Shown here piece by piece: positions 41,745 to 50,354 of a stretch of 64,000 bases of DNA. The stretch covers positions 2,418,001 through 2,482,000 of the forward strand of contig CP172536.1 of the NCBI GenBank assembly GCA_044598425.1, in the 5' to 3' direction. Origin of the DNA: JAEVLT01 sp044598425 (GTDB lineage: Bacteria > Bacillota > Bacilli > Bacillales > Cytobacillaceae). The number at the start of each line of letters is the position of its first letter. Within the stretch, counting starts at the first letter, position 1. The translations under genes were made by a program, and so were the position numbers. A model generated the notes under the pieces. That model saw only the letters and a list, made by a program, of their open reading frames with translations. It did not search any database and was not told where the DNA came from.

Positions 41745-42530
41745 ATGAACATTTTTAAACAGTTTTACAAAAGTATTTATTCGCCAAAAGATATTGCCTT
41801 ATTCCGATTTCAGGGAATCGGGAAAACCATTCTATACATTTTTTTGCTTACGTTAATTTCAATCCTGCCATCCGTGTATTTTTTAAGCAGTGCGATTAAT
41901 TCAGGAATCGACTCAGCCAGAACCGTCTTAAAAGACCAATTGCCGGACTTTACCATTCAAAATGGTCAGCTTGCAGCAGAGACGAATGTACCGATCACCG
42001 TTAATCAGGATCATTTTACCATCATCCTTGATCCAACCGGGGTCATCACTTCCAATAAATTAAGTGATACAGATCATTCTTTCGCTCTATTAAAGAATGA
42101 ATTTGTGCTGGTAGCGGGCGGGCAAACCGAAACATATGCTTATTCAATGGTTCAAGGCATGAAACTGACAAAGCAGGACTTGCAGAATTTTCTTGATACA
42201 CTAAATGGGATGAAGCTCGTTATCACCCCACTCGTTTCCTTGTTTATTTACTTTTTTTCCGCAGCGTCCAATTTTATTGAAATCAGTATTTTAGCATTAT
42301 TTGGTCTGGCATTAAAAAACCTTGCAGGCAGACGATTAAACTACCGCCAGCTTTGGCGAATGGCTGCATACAGCGAAACGCTCCCTACTTTGTTCTTTAC
42401 CATTATGGGCGCCCTTAAAACAGCCGTGCCAAGCAGTTTTTTAATCAACTGGTTTGTCGCGATTATCGTTTTATTTTTAGCAATAAAAGAAACCCCAAAA
42501 CCAAAGAATGCAGAAGAAGCGCGAATGTAA
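41745..42530 (+). CDS. yqgB: DUF1189 membrane protein YqgB
   Basis: A 261-residue membrane protein. The first helix is at residues 26-46 (TILYIFLLTLISILPSVYFL), followed by an external domain and three further helices in the C-terminal third. This layout and the start MNIFKQFYKSIYSPKDIALFRF fit DUF1189/YqgB. The ATG at 41745 is 8 bases after AAAGGA. The stop codon lies in the loop of its own terminator. Function unknown. Confidence 0.85.
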   Translation: MNIFKQFYKSIYSPKDIALFRFQGIGKTILYIFLLTLISILPSVYFLSSAINSGIDSARTVLKDQLPDFTIQNGQLAAETNVPITVNQDHFTIILDPTGVITSNKLSDTDHSFALLKNEFVLVAGGQTETYAYSMVQGMKLTKQDLQNFLDTLNGMKLVITPLVSLFIYFFSAASNFIEISILALFGLALKNLAGRRLNYRQLWRMAAYSETLPTLFFTIMGALKTAVPSSFLINWFVAIIVLFLAIKETPKPKNAEEARM

Positions 42531-42546
42531 TATTCGCGTTTTTTTG
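42520..42546 (+). terminator. Terminator of yqgB enclosing the stop codon
   Basis: CGCGAAT-GTAAT-ATTCGCG is followed by TTTTTTT. The TAA stop of yqgB is in the loop. Confidence 0.88.
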
Positions 42547-42607
42547 TTCTAGGAAAAAAAGGACAAGCATAGGATGTAGAAACCTGATCTCACAGGAGGC
42601 TTGTCCA

Positions 42608-42931
42608 ATGAAAAAATTGTTTGGTGTTTTGCTGTTACTCATCATTATCTATTCTGTATATTTCGACCTAACAACCGGGACTCTCCCTCAAGGCGGTTCA
42701 CAAAAGGCTGAAGCAGTGGTAAAAACCAAGCCTGTGAGCAGGATTCCCTATTTTGAAGCAAAAGTGAAACCAGGAGAAACCGTTATGACGATCGTAGAAC
42801 ATCAGATCAACAAGCCCCTCCCTGTTTCAATCCCAAAGCTTATTCGTGATTTTCAAAGCTTAAATCGCGGCCAAGCAGCCGAAAAAATTCAAATTGGCCA
42901 AACATATCAATTTCCTGATTACTCCAAGTGA
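42608..42931 (+). CDS. yqfZ: LysM-domain protein YqfZ
   Basis: A 107-residue protein with an N-terminal membrane or signal helix (MKKLFGVLLLLIIIYSVYF) and a C-terminal LysM-like domain (VKPGETVMTIVEHQ ... IQIGQTYQFPDYS) for peptidoglycan binding. The ATG follows AGGAGGC. It is adjacent to ispG, as in B. subtilis. Role unknown; some such proteins act in sporulation. Confidence 0.83.
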   Translation: MKKLFGVLLLLIIIYSVYFDLTTGTLPQGGSQKAEAVVKTKPVSRIPYFEAKVKPGETVMTIVEHQINKPLPVSIPKLIRDFQSLNRGQAAEKIQIGQTYQFPDYSK

Positions 42932-42965
42932 ATCATTCGAACCGACAGTGGAATATCTCTTGTTC

Positions 42966-42994
42966 TTGTCAAGATGAGTACAAGACTGTAAAAT
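42966..42994 (+). promoter_or_regulatory. Sigma-A promoter of ispG
   Basis: TTGTCA at 42966-42971 and TAAAAT at 42989-42994 are separated by 17 bases, about 58 bases before the ispG GTG start. Confidence 0.65.
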
Positions 42995-43051
42995 AAAGGT
43001 CGTATTATGAATTTTTTTGATTCGAACCCATTTAAAAGGAGCGAATTCCAC

Positions 43052-44167
43052 GTGAGTGAAATTATACATCGTACAAAAACCAGACCGATTAAGGTTGGTA
43101 ATTTAACGATCGGCGGCAGCAATGAATTGATTATTCAAAGTATGACGACAACAAAAACGCATGATGTTGAAGCGACTGTTGCCGAAATTAAACGGCTGGA
43201 GGAAGCGGGATGCCAAATCGTCCGAGTTGCCTGCCCCGATGAGCGTGCAGCCAACGCCATTGCTGATATAAAAAAAAGAATCAATATTCCACTTGTAGTT
43301 GATATACACTTTGATTATAAGCTCGCATTAAAAGCCATTGAAGGCGGCGCTGATAAAATTCGGATTAATCCGGGTAATATCGGTAAACGCGAAAAGGTCG
43401 AAGCGGTCGTTAAGGCGGCAAAAGAGCGCGGGATTCCAATTCGCATTGGTGTGAATGCCGGTTCTTTAGAGAAGCGTATTCTCGATAAATACGGATACCC
43501 AACCGCAGATGGAATGGTGGAAAGCGCACTAAATCATATCAAAATTCTTGAAGACCTGGATTTCCATGATATTATTGTTTCGATGAAAGCTTCAGATGTC
43601 AATTTGGCGATTGAAGCCTACGATAAAGCAGCCAGAGCCTTTGACTATCCGCTCCACTTAGGAATCACGGAGTCGGGAACCTTATTTGCCGGTACAATTA
43701 AAAGCGCGGCGGGTTTAGGGGCGATAATTAATAAAGGCATCGGAAACACCCTGCGCATTTCTTTGAGCGCAGACCCTGTTCAGGAAGTAAAAGTAGCCAG
43801 AGAACTTTTAAAAGTGTTCGGCCTCTCTTCCAATGCAGCAACACTGATTTCCTGCCCGACATGCGGACGGATCGAAATTGATTTAATCAGCATCGCCAAT
43901 GAGGTTGAAGAATACATTCAAAAAATTAAGGCTCCGATTAAAGTAGCTGTCTTGGGCTGTGCTGTTAACGGACCTGGAGAAGCAAGGGAAGCGGATATAG
44001 GCATCGCCGGGGCCCGTGGAGAAGGCCTTCTGTTCAGAAAGGGTAAGATTGTCCGCAAAGTCCCCGAGGCGCAAATGGTTGAGGAATTAAAGAAAGAAAT
44101 TGATCAGATCGCAGAAGAATATTTTCAAAAAAAAGCGTTAGAGCAAGAAGCCGTCCCAAATAACTAA
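43052..44167 (+). CDS. ispG: (E)-4-hydroxy-3-methylbut-2-enyl-diphosphate synthase
   Basis: Iron-sulfur enzyme of the non-mevalonate isoprenoid pathway. It reduces MEcPP to HMBPP, the substrate of IspH, also in this window. The 371 residues have the TIM-barrel N-terminal part (RIGVNAGSLEKRIL, LGITESGTLFAG) and C-terminal cluster cysteines in ISCPTCGR and AVLGCAVNGPGEA. The GTG at 43052 follows AAAGGAG and gives the family N-terminus (SEIIHRTKTRPIKVGN). An upstream ATG would add 15 residues. Confidence 0.95.
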   Translation: MSEIIHRTKTRPIKVGNLTIGGSNELIIQSMTTTKTHDVEATVAEIKRLEEAGCQIVRVACPDERAANAIADIKKRINIPLVVDIHFDYKLALKAIEGGADKIRINPGNIGKREKVEAVVKAAKERGIPIRIGVNAGSLEKRILDKYGYPTADGMVESALNHIKILEDLDFHDIIVSMKASDVNLAIEAYDKAARAFDYPLHLGITESGTLFAGTIKSAAGLGAIINKGIGNTLRISLSADPVQEVKVARELLKVFGLSSNAATLISCPTCGRIEIDLISIANEVEEYIQKIKAPIKVAVLGCAVNGPGEAREADIGIAGARGEGLLFRKGKIVRKVPEAQMVEELKKEIDQIAEEYFQKKALEQEAVPNN

Positions 44168-44173
44168 AATGGC

Positions 44174-44205
44174 GAAACCCGGCAAGCTGCCGGGTTTCTT
44201 TTTTG
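44174..44205. terminator. Terminator of ispG
   Basis: GAAACCCGGC-AAGCT-GCCGGGTTTC is followed by TTTTTTG. It is convergent with yqfX. Confidence 0.9.
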
Positions 44206-44222
44206 CCCCTATTGTTGAAAAA

Positions 44223-44594
44223 TCAAAAGAACGGAAGGATAAAGATCCCGATAATGATCGAAACAGCACCGATACCAATTGCCCAGGCACCAAGTCCCTC
44301 AGCGCCGCCGCGTCTTGCGAAAATGCCAAGCACAATCCCAGCTGCTCCAAAAAGAATTGGCCAGACAAATAAAGATATAATAGACAGCGCCAAAGCAACG
44401 TATCCGGCGCTTGTCGCTCCCTCTGTTCGGCCCCTTAAATCATCAAAACCGCGCCTTCTTCTAACTGGAACGGGAGCAGCGATTTCAGCAGCTGTCTCCT
44501 CCCGGTAATCCGAAGGGTCATTCGGTATATCCTCACCAATATATGCGCTTTGAGTTTTTTCTCTTACGTCATCATCTTTCTCAAGGTTGACCAT
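44223..44594 (-). CDS. yqfX: DUF4190-type membrane protein YqfX
   Basis: A 123-residue protein with an acidic, arginine-containing N-terminal half and two membrane helices (about 64-90 and 99-122) separated by a glycine-rich turn (FARRGGAEGLGAWAIGIGAVS). It corresponds to YqfX by position next to ispG. Function unknown. Confidence 0.82.
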   Translation of the reverse strand: MVNLEKDDDVREKTQSAYIGEDIPNDPSDYREETAAEIAAPVPVRRRRGFDDLRGRTEGATSAGYVALALSIISLFVWPILFGAAGIVLGIFARRGGAEGLGAWAIGIGAVSIIIGIFILPFF

Positions 44595-44775
44595 CTTCGA
44601 TTCCTCACTTTCATTTATAGGAGCATTCTTAGTGTTTGCATGATGCTTTTTTTTAAAATGTTAATGATTGTCATTAGAGCCTCTTACTGCAGGCTTCGAT
44701 AATATTTTCTTTTAGAATGGGGCTTATTTTTGATAAAATGAATAATGGCACGTTTAACCTGAAGGAGATTTTTAC

Positions 44776-45348
44776 ATGAGAAAAAAATTCGGAATTGACA
44801 TTGACGGCACGGTAACAAGTCCGGACTCAATGATTCCTTTCATAAACAAAGATTTCGGTTTAAATATTACATTGAATGATATAAAGGAATATGATCTGAA
44901 TCCGCTCGTCAATATTTCAGAAGCTGAATTTGCCGATTGGTTTTTTAAAAACGAACCGCTGATCTACGCTAAATCGCCGCTTGCGCCAGGTGCAGCCGAC
45001 GTCCTTTCCAAATGGCATAAAGAGCATGAACTTTATTTTATCAGCGCACGAGGAACCCATCTGCTGGATGTAACAAAACAGTGGTTCAATGAGCATAAAC
45101 TTGGCTTTCATCATATTGAATTGATCGGGACACATGATAAAGTAGAAACTGCTAAAAGGCATAAAATCGATATTTTTTTCGAGGACAAACATGATAACGC
45201 CGTGATCATCCACGAGGAATGTCAAATACCCGTCCTGCTCTTTGATACTCCTTATAACCGTGATCCGTTACCCGATGGAGTGATCAGGGTTCATAATTGG
45301 AATGAAGCAGACAAATGGGTGAAAAATTGGCTCATAAAAACGTCTTGA
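44776..45348 (+). CDS. yqfW: HAD-family 5'(3')-deoxyribonucleotidase-like protein YqfW
   Basis: A 190-residue HAD hydrolase. The nucleophile motif is DIDGTVTS (Asp about 7 and 9), motif II is the serine in FISARGTH, and motif IV is FFEDKHDNAV. It belongs to the NT5C-like group that dephosphorylates deoxynucleoside monophosphates; substrate is inferred from family. The ATG follows AAGGAGA. It is convergent with zur, sharing a terminator. Confidence 0.87.
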   Translation: MRKKFGIDIDGTVTSPDSMIPFINKDFGLNITLNDIKEYDLNPLVNISEAEFADWFFKNEPLIYAKSPLAPGAADVLSKWHKEHELYFISARGTHLLDVTKQWFNEHKLGFHHIELIGTHDKVETAKRHKIDIFFEDKHDNAVIIHEECQIPVLLFDTPYNRDPLPDGVIRVHNWNEADKWVKNWLIKTS

Positions 45349-45377
45349 TCACTGCGAATTTTTCGCCATTAACACAG

Positions 45378-45408
45378 AAAAAACAGCTTGCAAAGCAAGC
45401 TGTTTTTT
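45378..45408. terminator. Bidirectional terminator between yqfW and zur
   Basis: AAACAGCTTG-CAAAG-CAAGCTGTTTT forms a strong stem with T-runs on both sides. The zur stop codon (45407-45409) overlaps its edge. Confidence 0.9.
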
Positions 45409-45820
45409 AATGGGTGCACTCGGGACATCGGCCGTAAATTTCAAATTTATGGCCCGAGATATCATAACCCTTTAAATTTTCACTTAAGTCCTCCATCGGG
45501 CACGTTTCAATTTCTTTTGTTTTTCCGCAGTCAAGGCAAATAAAATGATGATGGTGCTGGTGTTGGGAACACGCAAAGCGAAAATGCTTTTCACCATATA
45601 ATTCAGTCATCTCAAGGATACCGAAATCAACAAATAAAGAGAGGTTGCGGTAAATGGTATCAAAGCTAAGACCGGGATAATGATCCTTCAATAATTCAAG
45701 TACGTCTTTTGCCGTTAAATATTTATTTGATTCTGCAAACAATTGCAGCATTTCCTCCCGTTTTCCAGTATGCTTAAATCCCTTATCTTTCAACGCTTTT
45801 AGAGCCATGTTAACATCCAT
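45407..45820 (-). CDS. zur: Zinc uptake regulator Zur (Fur family)
   Basis: A 137-residue Fur-family repressor. The winged helix spans about 15-85 (HTGKREEMLQLF, SFDTIYRNLSLFVDFGI). The histidine-rich HQHHHHFICLDCGKTKEIETC holds regulatory and structural metal ligands, and a second CxxC is in GRCPECTH. It represses zinc uptake when zinc is plentiful. The ATG at 45820 follows GAGGTGATC. It is third in the operon znuC-znuB-zur. Confidence 0.9.
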   Translation of the reverse strand: MDVNMALKALKDKGFKHTGKREEMLQLFAESNKYLTAKDVLELLKDHYPGLSFDTIYRNLSLFVDFGILEMTELYGEKHFRFACSQHQHHHHFICLDCGKTKEIETCPMEDLSENLKGYDISGHKFEIYGRCPECTH

Positions 45821-45825
45821 GTTGA

Positions 45826-46677
45826 TCACCTCTTCGTAGCTCGTGTTTGTAATTTTACTTTTTTATATACTATGGAGAAAACCAAAATTGCTACGGCGAT
45901 CATGACGATCGTACCACCGGGAGCCAGATTTAAATAGTAAGCCGTTAAAAGTCCCCCAAGAACCGATGTTTCCCCAAAAATAATCGACAACAGAATCGAT
46001 TGTTTGAAGCCCTTGGCAATTCGAATACTTGCAGCAACAGGCAAGGTCATTAAGGAGGAAACAAGCAGGATACCGACAATCCTCATCGAAGCAGCAATGA
46101 CGAGGGCGACCATCACAATAAAAATAAAATGAATACTTTTAGCAGCAATTCCTGAAGCCTTGGCATGCTCCTCATCAAAGGATAATAAAAAAAGCTCCTT
46201 GTATAAGGAAATAACGACGAGAACAACCAAAATGCTAATTACCAAAATAACCCATAGATCCGTCCGGCTTACGGCTGTTACACTGCCAAACAAATAGCTG
46301 AATAGATCTGTATTAAACCCGTTTGCTAAGGAAATAAAAATAACCCCTAAGCCGATCCCGCTTGAAAGAATAATCGGTATTGCCAATTCTTGATAGTGTT
46401 TGTAAACTCCCCTTAATTTTTCAATAAACAATGAGCCCCCCACTGAGAAACCCATTCCTAAATAAAGCGGATTTAATCCGTTAAACAAGACGAAGTTCTT
46501 TTCCAGCAGCAAACTCGCAGCAATTCCAGCTAACGTAACATGGCTCAAGGCATCTGCTATTAAAGACAGTCGTCTTACGACAATAAATACCCCTAATAAC
46601 GGTGCAAGAATGCCGATCATGATCCCTGTGAAAAAGGCATTTTGCAAAAATTCGTAATGAAAAATCCCTTGTATCAT
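45826..46677 (-). CDS. znuB: Zinc ABC transporter permease ZnuB
   Basis: Polytopic permease of 283 residues with about eight membrane helices, of the ABC-3 family (RRLSLIADALSHVTLAGIA, SLMTLPVAASIRIAKG). Joined to znuC by a 4-base overlap and to zur by a few bases, it is the membrane part of a zinc importer. Manganese or other metals are possible in this family, but the zur linkage favours zinc. The name adcB is used for the B. subtilis counterpart. Confidence 0.9.
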   Translation of the reverse strand: MIQGIFHYEFLQNAFFTGIMIGILAPLLGVFIVVRRLSLIADALSHVTLAGIAASLLLEKNFVLFNGLNPLYLGMGFSVGGSLFIEKLRGVYKHYQELAIPIILSSGIGLGVIFISLANGFNTDLFSYLFGSVTAVSRTDLWVILVISILVVLVVISLYKELFLLSFDEEHAKASGIAAKSIHFIFIVMVALVIAASMRIVGILLVSSLMTLPVAASIRIAKGFKQSILLSIIFGETSVLGGLLTAYYLNLAPGGTIVMIAVAILVFSIVYKKVKLQTRATKR

Positions 46678-47453
46678 TTTAAAACTCCTTCGAGCTCGTG
46701 TTCATGTGCAAGGACATGGACGCCATATCCATAAAGATCAGACACGCCGTCTTCACGAAGCTGTTCAAATTCTTTCGTGTTCCCATGAAAATGCAGCTTT
46801 TTATTGATGCAGGCAACATGAGAAACTTTTTTTGAAATGGTTCCAACATCGTGTGTAACCAGCAAAAGGGTAATCCTATGATTCTTATTTAAATCTTCCA
46901 GCATTTGATAAAAAGCATTTACATGTTGCGCATCGACACCGACTGTTGGTTCATCAAGGATAAGCAAGCTAGGTTCGCTGACAAGGGCGCGGGCGATAAA
47001 AACCCGCTGTTGCTGACCGCCGGATAGTTCGCCGATATTCCGTTCGGTAAAAGATTCCATTCCAACGGCCGTTAATGCTTCGATTACTTTTTGCTTGTCT
47101 TCTTTTTTAAAAAAATGAAATAAGCCAAGCTTTTTTGTTAGTCCGCTCGCAACAACTTCAAAAACCGTTGCCGGAAATCCTGTATTAAAAGAATTCGCCT
47201 TTTGTGAAACATAGCCAATTTTTTCACGATCCTTGAATTGGCTGATCTCCTCACCAAATAACAAAATTTCCCCTTTTTGCGGCTTAAGCAAACCTAAAAT
47301 AAGCTTCAGCAGTGTTGACTTTCCAGAGCCATTCGGTCCGACGATCGCCAAAAAAGCACCTTCTAGGACGGAAAGATTAATATTCTCAAGTACTGTGTCC
47401 ATTTCATAACGATAGGACAAGTCCTTTATTTCAATAATTGTTTTTTTTTCCAT
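46674..47453 (-). CDS. znuC: Zinc ABC transporter ATP-binding protein ZnuC
   Basis: ATPase of the zinc importer, about 259 residues. It has Walker A GPNGSGKST, signature LSGGQQQR, Walker B LLILDEPTVGV, and an H-loop in LVTHDV. The C-terminal extension carries several histidines (HFHGNTKEF, GVHVLAHEHELEG), as in AdcC-type proteins. The ATG at 47453 follows AAGGTGAG. It is first in the operon. The substrate-binding lipoprotein is not in the window. Confidence 0.92.
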   Translation of the reverse strand: MEKKTIIEIKDLSYRYEMDTVLENINLSVLEGAFLAIVGPNGSGKSTLLKLILGLLKPQKGEILLFGEEISQFKDREKIGYVSQKANSFNTGFPATVFEVVASGLTKKLGLFHFFKKEDKQKVIEALTAVGMESFTERNIGELSGGQQQRVFIARALVSEPSLLILDEPTVGVDAQHVNAFYQMLEDLNKNHRITLLLVTHDVGTISKKVSHVACINKKLHFHGNTKEFEQLREDGVSDLYGYGVHVLAHEHELEGVLK

Positions 47454-47469
47454 CGTTCTCACCTTTAAT

Positions 47470-47490
47470 TTTAAGAATCATTCCGATTTA
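47470..47490 (-). promoter_or_regulatory. Possible Zur box before znuC
   Basis: On the minus strand TAAATCGGAATGATTCTTAAA lies about 17 bases before the start. Its left half matches the Zur consensus TAAATCGTAATNATT at all but one position; the right half is degenerate. A self-controlled znuCB-zur operon would make this site likely. Confidence 0.45.
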
Positions 47491-47635
47491 ACTTCAAGTA
47501 GTATACAACAACCGATGCGGAAAGTAAAGTTTCTGCATCTTATGGCTCGATGTCTGGCAATGTCTTTTTAGGTTATGAAATTTCTTGTCACATCTCCTCC
47601 GTTTCTTCATACATTAGGATGGAGGAGTGGTGAGG

Positions 47636-47890
47636 GTGAATATTTTTGAAAACATCATTAATCATAAAATAAGCAATATAACCGCGGCCGAGCTGTTAAA
47701 ATACGCCAATCAGTTCAATATTTCGATCAGCCGTGACCAGGCAAAAAAAATTGCCGATTACTTACGGGGGAAACAAATTAATATTTTTGACCCTTCCCAA
47801 AGAGCCGCATTGATTAAGGAAATTGCGAAAGTTGCCGGACCTGAAACAGCCAAAGAAGTCAACAAATTGTTTATTCAATTTACAAAATAA
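47636..47890 (+). CDS. yqfT: DUF2624 protein YqfT
   Basis: An 84-residue helical, basic protein (MNIFENIINHKISNITAAELLKYA...) of the YqfT/DUF2624 family. The GTG at 47636 is about 9 bases after GGAGGAG; two earlier GTG codons lie closer to that ribosome site. It has no membrane segment. Function unknown. It is convergent with nfo. Confidence 0.83.
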   Translation: MNIFENIINHKISNITAAELLKYANQFNISISRDQAKKIADYLRGKQINIFDPSQRAALIKEIAKVAGPETAKEVNKLFIQFTK

Positions 47891-47920
47891 AAGCCCAGCG
47901 GTTCGCCGCCGAGCTTTTTG
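47888..47920. terminator. Bidirectional terminator between yqfT and nfo
   Basis: AAAGCCCAGCGG-TTCG-CCGCCGAGCTTTTT has a UUCG-type loop and T-run, and the stem tolerates two mismatches. Confidence 0.85.
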
Positions 47921-47922
47921 TG

Positions 47923-48816
47923 CTATGACTGCATAATCATATCAAGAAGATTGTCTTGAAATTTCTGTTCGCGAAGCATCGCAATTTCAAATTTGTATGG
48001 AGCCTTTTTATTGTTTTTATCTTCCCCTACAAAAGGTGTTTCCAAAATTTTTGGTATCGCTTCAAGCTGGGGATGATGGACAATCCGATTAAGCGCTTCA
48101 AAGCCGATATGGCCAAAACCAATGTTTTCATGGCGGTCTTTTCGCATACCAATTGAATTCTTGCTGTCATTGATATGCAAAACTTTTAAGCGATCGAGTC
48201 CGATGATTTTATCGAACTCATTTAAAACCCCATCAAAGTCTTCCACAATGTTATAGCCGGCATCATGAGTGTGACAGGTGTCAAAACAAACAGAGAGCCG
48301 ATCATTATAAATAACGCCATCAATGATCATTGCGAGCTCTTCAAAAGATTTACCGACTTCCGATCCTTTGCCCGCCATCGTTTCCAAGGCGATTTGCACC
48401 TTTTCTTTGCCAGTTAAAACCTCATTTAACCCTTCAACGATTTTCTTGATGCCTTCTTCTGTTCCGGCACCAACATGCGCTCCTGGATGGAGGACAATTT
48501 GCTTTGCTCCAAGCGCTTCCGTCCGCTCAATTTCAGAGCGCAAGAAAGATACGCCTAATTCAAAGGTTGCTGGATTTGTCGTATTGCCGATATTAATGAT
48601 GTAAGGAGCATGGACAACGATTTCAGAAATTCCATTCTCCTCCATATGACGTTTACCCGCTTCGATATTTAAATCTTCAATTTTCTTTCTTCTTGTATTT
48701 TGCGGCGCCCCGGTGTAAATCATAAACGTATTGGCGCCATATGAGACAGCTTCTTCACTGGCTGCGAGCAGCATTTTCTTTCCGCTCATTGACACATGTG
48801 AACCAATTTTCAGCAT
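47923..48816 (-). CDS. nfo: Endonuclease IV
   Basis: AP endonuclease of base-excision repair, about 297 residues, a TIM barrel with three zinc ions. Ligand motifs are visible: IVLHPGAHVGAG, ALETMAGKGSEVG, CFDTCHTHDAGY, HINDSKNSIGMRKDRHENIG and ILETPF. The ATG at 48816 (MLKIGSHVS) follows GGGAGGGAAGG. Downstream of cshB by 17 bases, it may be cotranscribed with it. Confidence 0.95.
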   Translation of the reverse strand: MLKIGSHVSMSGKKMLLAASEEAVSYGANTFMIYTGAPQNTRRKKIEDLNIEAGKRHMEENGISEIVVHAPYIINIGNTTNPATFELGVSFLRSEIERTEALGAKQIVLHPGAHVGAGTEEGIKKIVEGLNEVLTGKEKVQIALETMAGKGSEVGKSFEELAMIIDGVIYNDRLSVCFDTCHTHDAGYNIVEDFDGVLNEFDKIIGLDRLKVLHINDSKNSIGMRKDRHENIGFGHIGFEALNRIVHHPQLEAIPKILETPFVGEDKNNKKAPYKFEIAMLREQKFQDNLLDMIMQS

Positions 48817-48833
48817 TTCCTTCCCTCCCAAAA

Positions 48834-50150
48834 CTATTTCTTTTTACTTTTTAATCTTCTTTGTCGTTTTCGGATTTGTTCCATTTCCGATTGCATTTTC
48901 TTTTTGTATCCCGGCTTTACTTTTTGCGGCTTGCGGACAATCGATTTTGCCAGCTGATCCGCTTCATCTGCTTGTTTTTTTCGCGTTTTTCTTTTATTGC
49001 GATCCTGAAGCTCAATAAGGCCTTCTTTTTTCAGGTCAACATGGGTAAACTGAATTCCCATTTTCTCTAGGCGATTCAGTGCATCTTCATCGGATAAATC
49101 ATAGATCGTTAAAGCCGTTCCGGAAAAACCCGCCCTTGCCGTTCTCCCGACGCGATGGATGTAAAAATCAAGGTCGCTCGGCAGTTCGTAGTTAATGACA
49201 TGACTAACGCCTTCAATATCAATTCCTCTTGCCGCGAGGTCGGTTGCGACAATGTATTGAAATTCCAGGTCCTGGATTTGCTTCATCATTTTTTTACGTT
49301 CCCGTGGATTTAAATCACCATGGACGCGTCCCACTTTAAGACCTCTAGCTGATAAATCATCCGCCACTTCCTCAGCCATTTTTTTCGTATTGGTAAAAAC
49401 AATCGCTAAATAAGGATTGAATACTTTTAGAGCATCGTAGACCAATTCTTTTTTGTTGCGATGCCTTGATGGCAAAAGATAATGCTGTAAATTTTCTGCT
49501 GCGATATTTTTGGACTGAATGCGAATGTATTTCGGGTTTTCCATGTATTTTTTCAAAAAAGGCTTAAGCTTTTCCGGGATCGTTGCCGAAAAAACAAGCA
49601 TTTGCAAATTGACCGGCAGCTTTGCAGCAATTTGGTCCACATCATGAATAAATCCCATATCAAGCATCATATCGGCTTCATCAACCACAAGGACAGTGGC
49701 AGTATGAATCAATAGCGCCTTTTCATCTATTAAATCCTTGATTCTTCCCGGTGTCCCCACTACAATTTGCGGCTGAACCTTTAATTTTTCAATCGTTCTT
49801 TGCTTGTCTGTGCCGCCAATATAACATCTTGTCATAATGGTTTCATCCGCTTGGCAAAATTCCGTTATTTTTAAAATCTGCTGGTAAATTTGCGTTGCCA
49901 GTTCCCTTGTGGGCGCAGTGATGACCGCTTGAACCTCCTGGCGGTGCGGGTCAATTTTTTCAAGAATCGGCAATATATAGGCATGTGTTTTTCCAGTGCC
50001 TGTTTGTGATTGGCCGATTGCACTCTCGCCTTTGGAGACCAGCGGAATCATTTGCTGTTGGATTTCAGTGGGCTGATAAAATCCAAGCTTTTCTAGAGCA
50101 TTTATAATAAATGGCTGAAATTGATATCTTTCAAATTGATTAACGGTCAT
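48834..50150 (-). CDS. cshB: DEAD-box RNA helicase CshB
   Basis: A 438-residue ATP-dependent RNA helicase. It has a Q motif (YQPTEIQQQMIP), motif I (SQTGTGKT), II (VDEADMMLD, DEAD), III (FSATIP), V (ATDLAARGIDIE) and VI (HRVGRTARAG), with a basic tail (KKKMQSEMEQIRKRQRR). It works on structured RNA, notably in the cold, and lies next to nfo in B. subtilis as here. Confidence 0.93.
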   Translation of the reverse strand: MTVNQFERYQFQPFIINALEKLGFYQPTEIQQQMIPLVSKGESAIGQSQTGTGKTHAYILPILEKIDPHRQEVQAVITAPTRELATQIYQQILKITEFCQADETIMTRCYIGGTDKQRTIEKLKVQPQIVVGTPGRIKDLIDEKALLIHTATVLVVDEADMMLDMGFIHDVDQIAAKLPVNLQMLVFSATIPEKLKPFLKKYMENPKYIRIQSKNIAAENLQHYLLPSRHRNKKELVYDALKVFNPYLAIVFTNTKKMAEEVADDLSARGLKVGRVHGDLNPRERKKMMKQIQDLEFQYIVATDLAARGIDIEGVSHVINYELPSDLDFYIHRVGRTARAGFSGTALTIYDLSDEDALNRLEKMGIQFTHVDLKKEGLIELQDRNKRKTRKKQADEADQLAKSIVRKPQKVKPGYKKKMQSEMEQIRKRQRRLKSKKK

Positions 50151-50274
50151 ATACTTCTCCTTATCGATTCATCTTGTCCATCCTGTTATTATAGTAAAGT
50201 TTAGCACAAATCTCCACCATAACATTATCATCTTATCCGTCCCTTCTTTTTTAAATCAGCAAATTAACGAATTG

Positions 50275-50291
50275 TTAGGTTGACAACCTAA
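50275..50291. promoter_or_regulatory. Perfect palindrome before yqfQ
   Basis: TTAGGTT-GAC-AACCTAA is a perfect 17-base inverted repeat, about 65 bases before the yqfQ start. It overlaps a TTGACA that could be a -35. The half-site TTAGGTT resembles DtxR-family operators (MntR, IdeR), but no regulator is assigned. Confidence 0.45.
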
Positions 50292-50354
50292 ACAAAAATA
50301 AAAAGGATGCATATTTTAAAGAAGAAAGATTTAAGCCAAAAGGAGGGTTAGAAA

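Noticed and set aside
44655..44680. TTAATGATTGTCATTA before yqfX/yqfW as a Fur or Zur box
   Set aside because: It shares the AATGATT core with Fur-family sites, but the flanks do not match well, and neither neighbouring gene suggests metal control.
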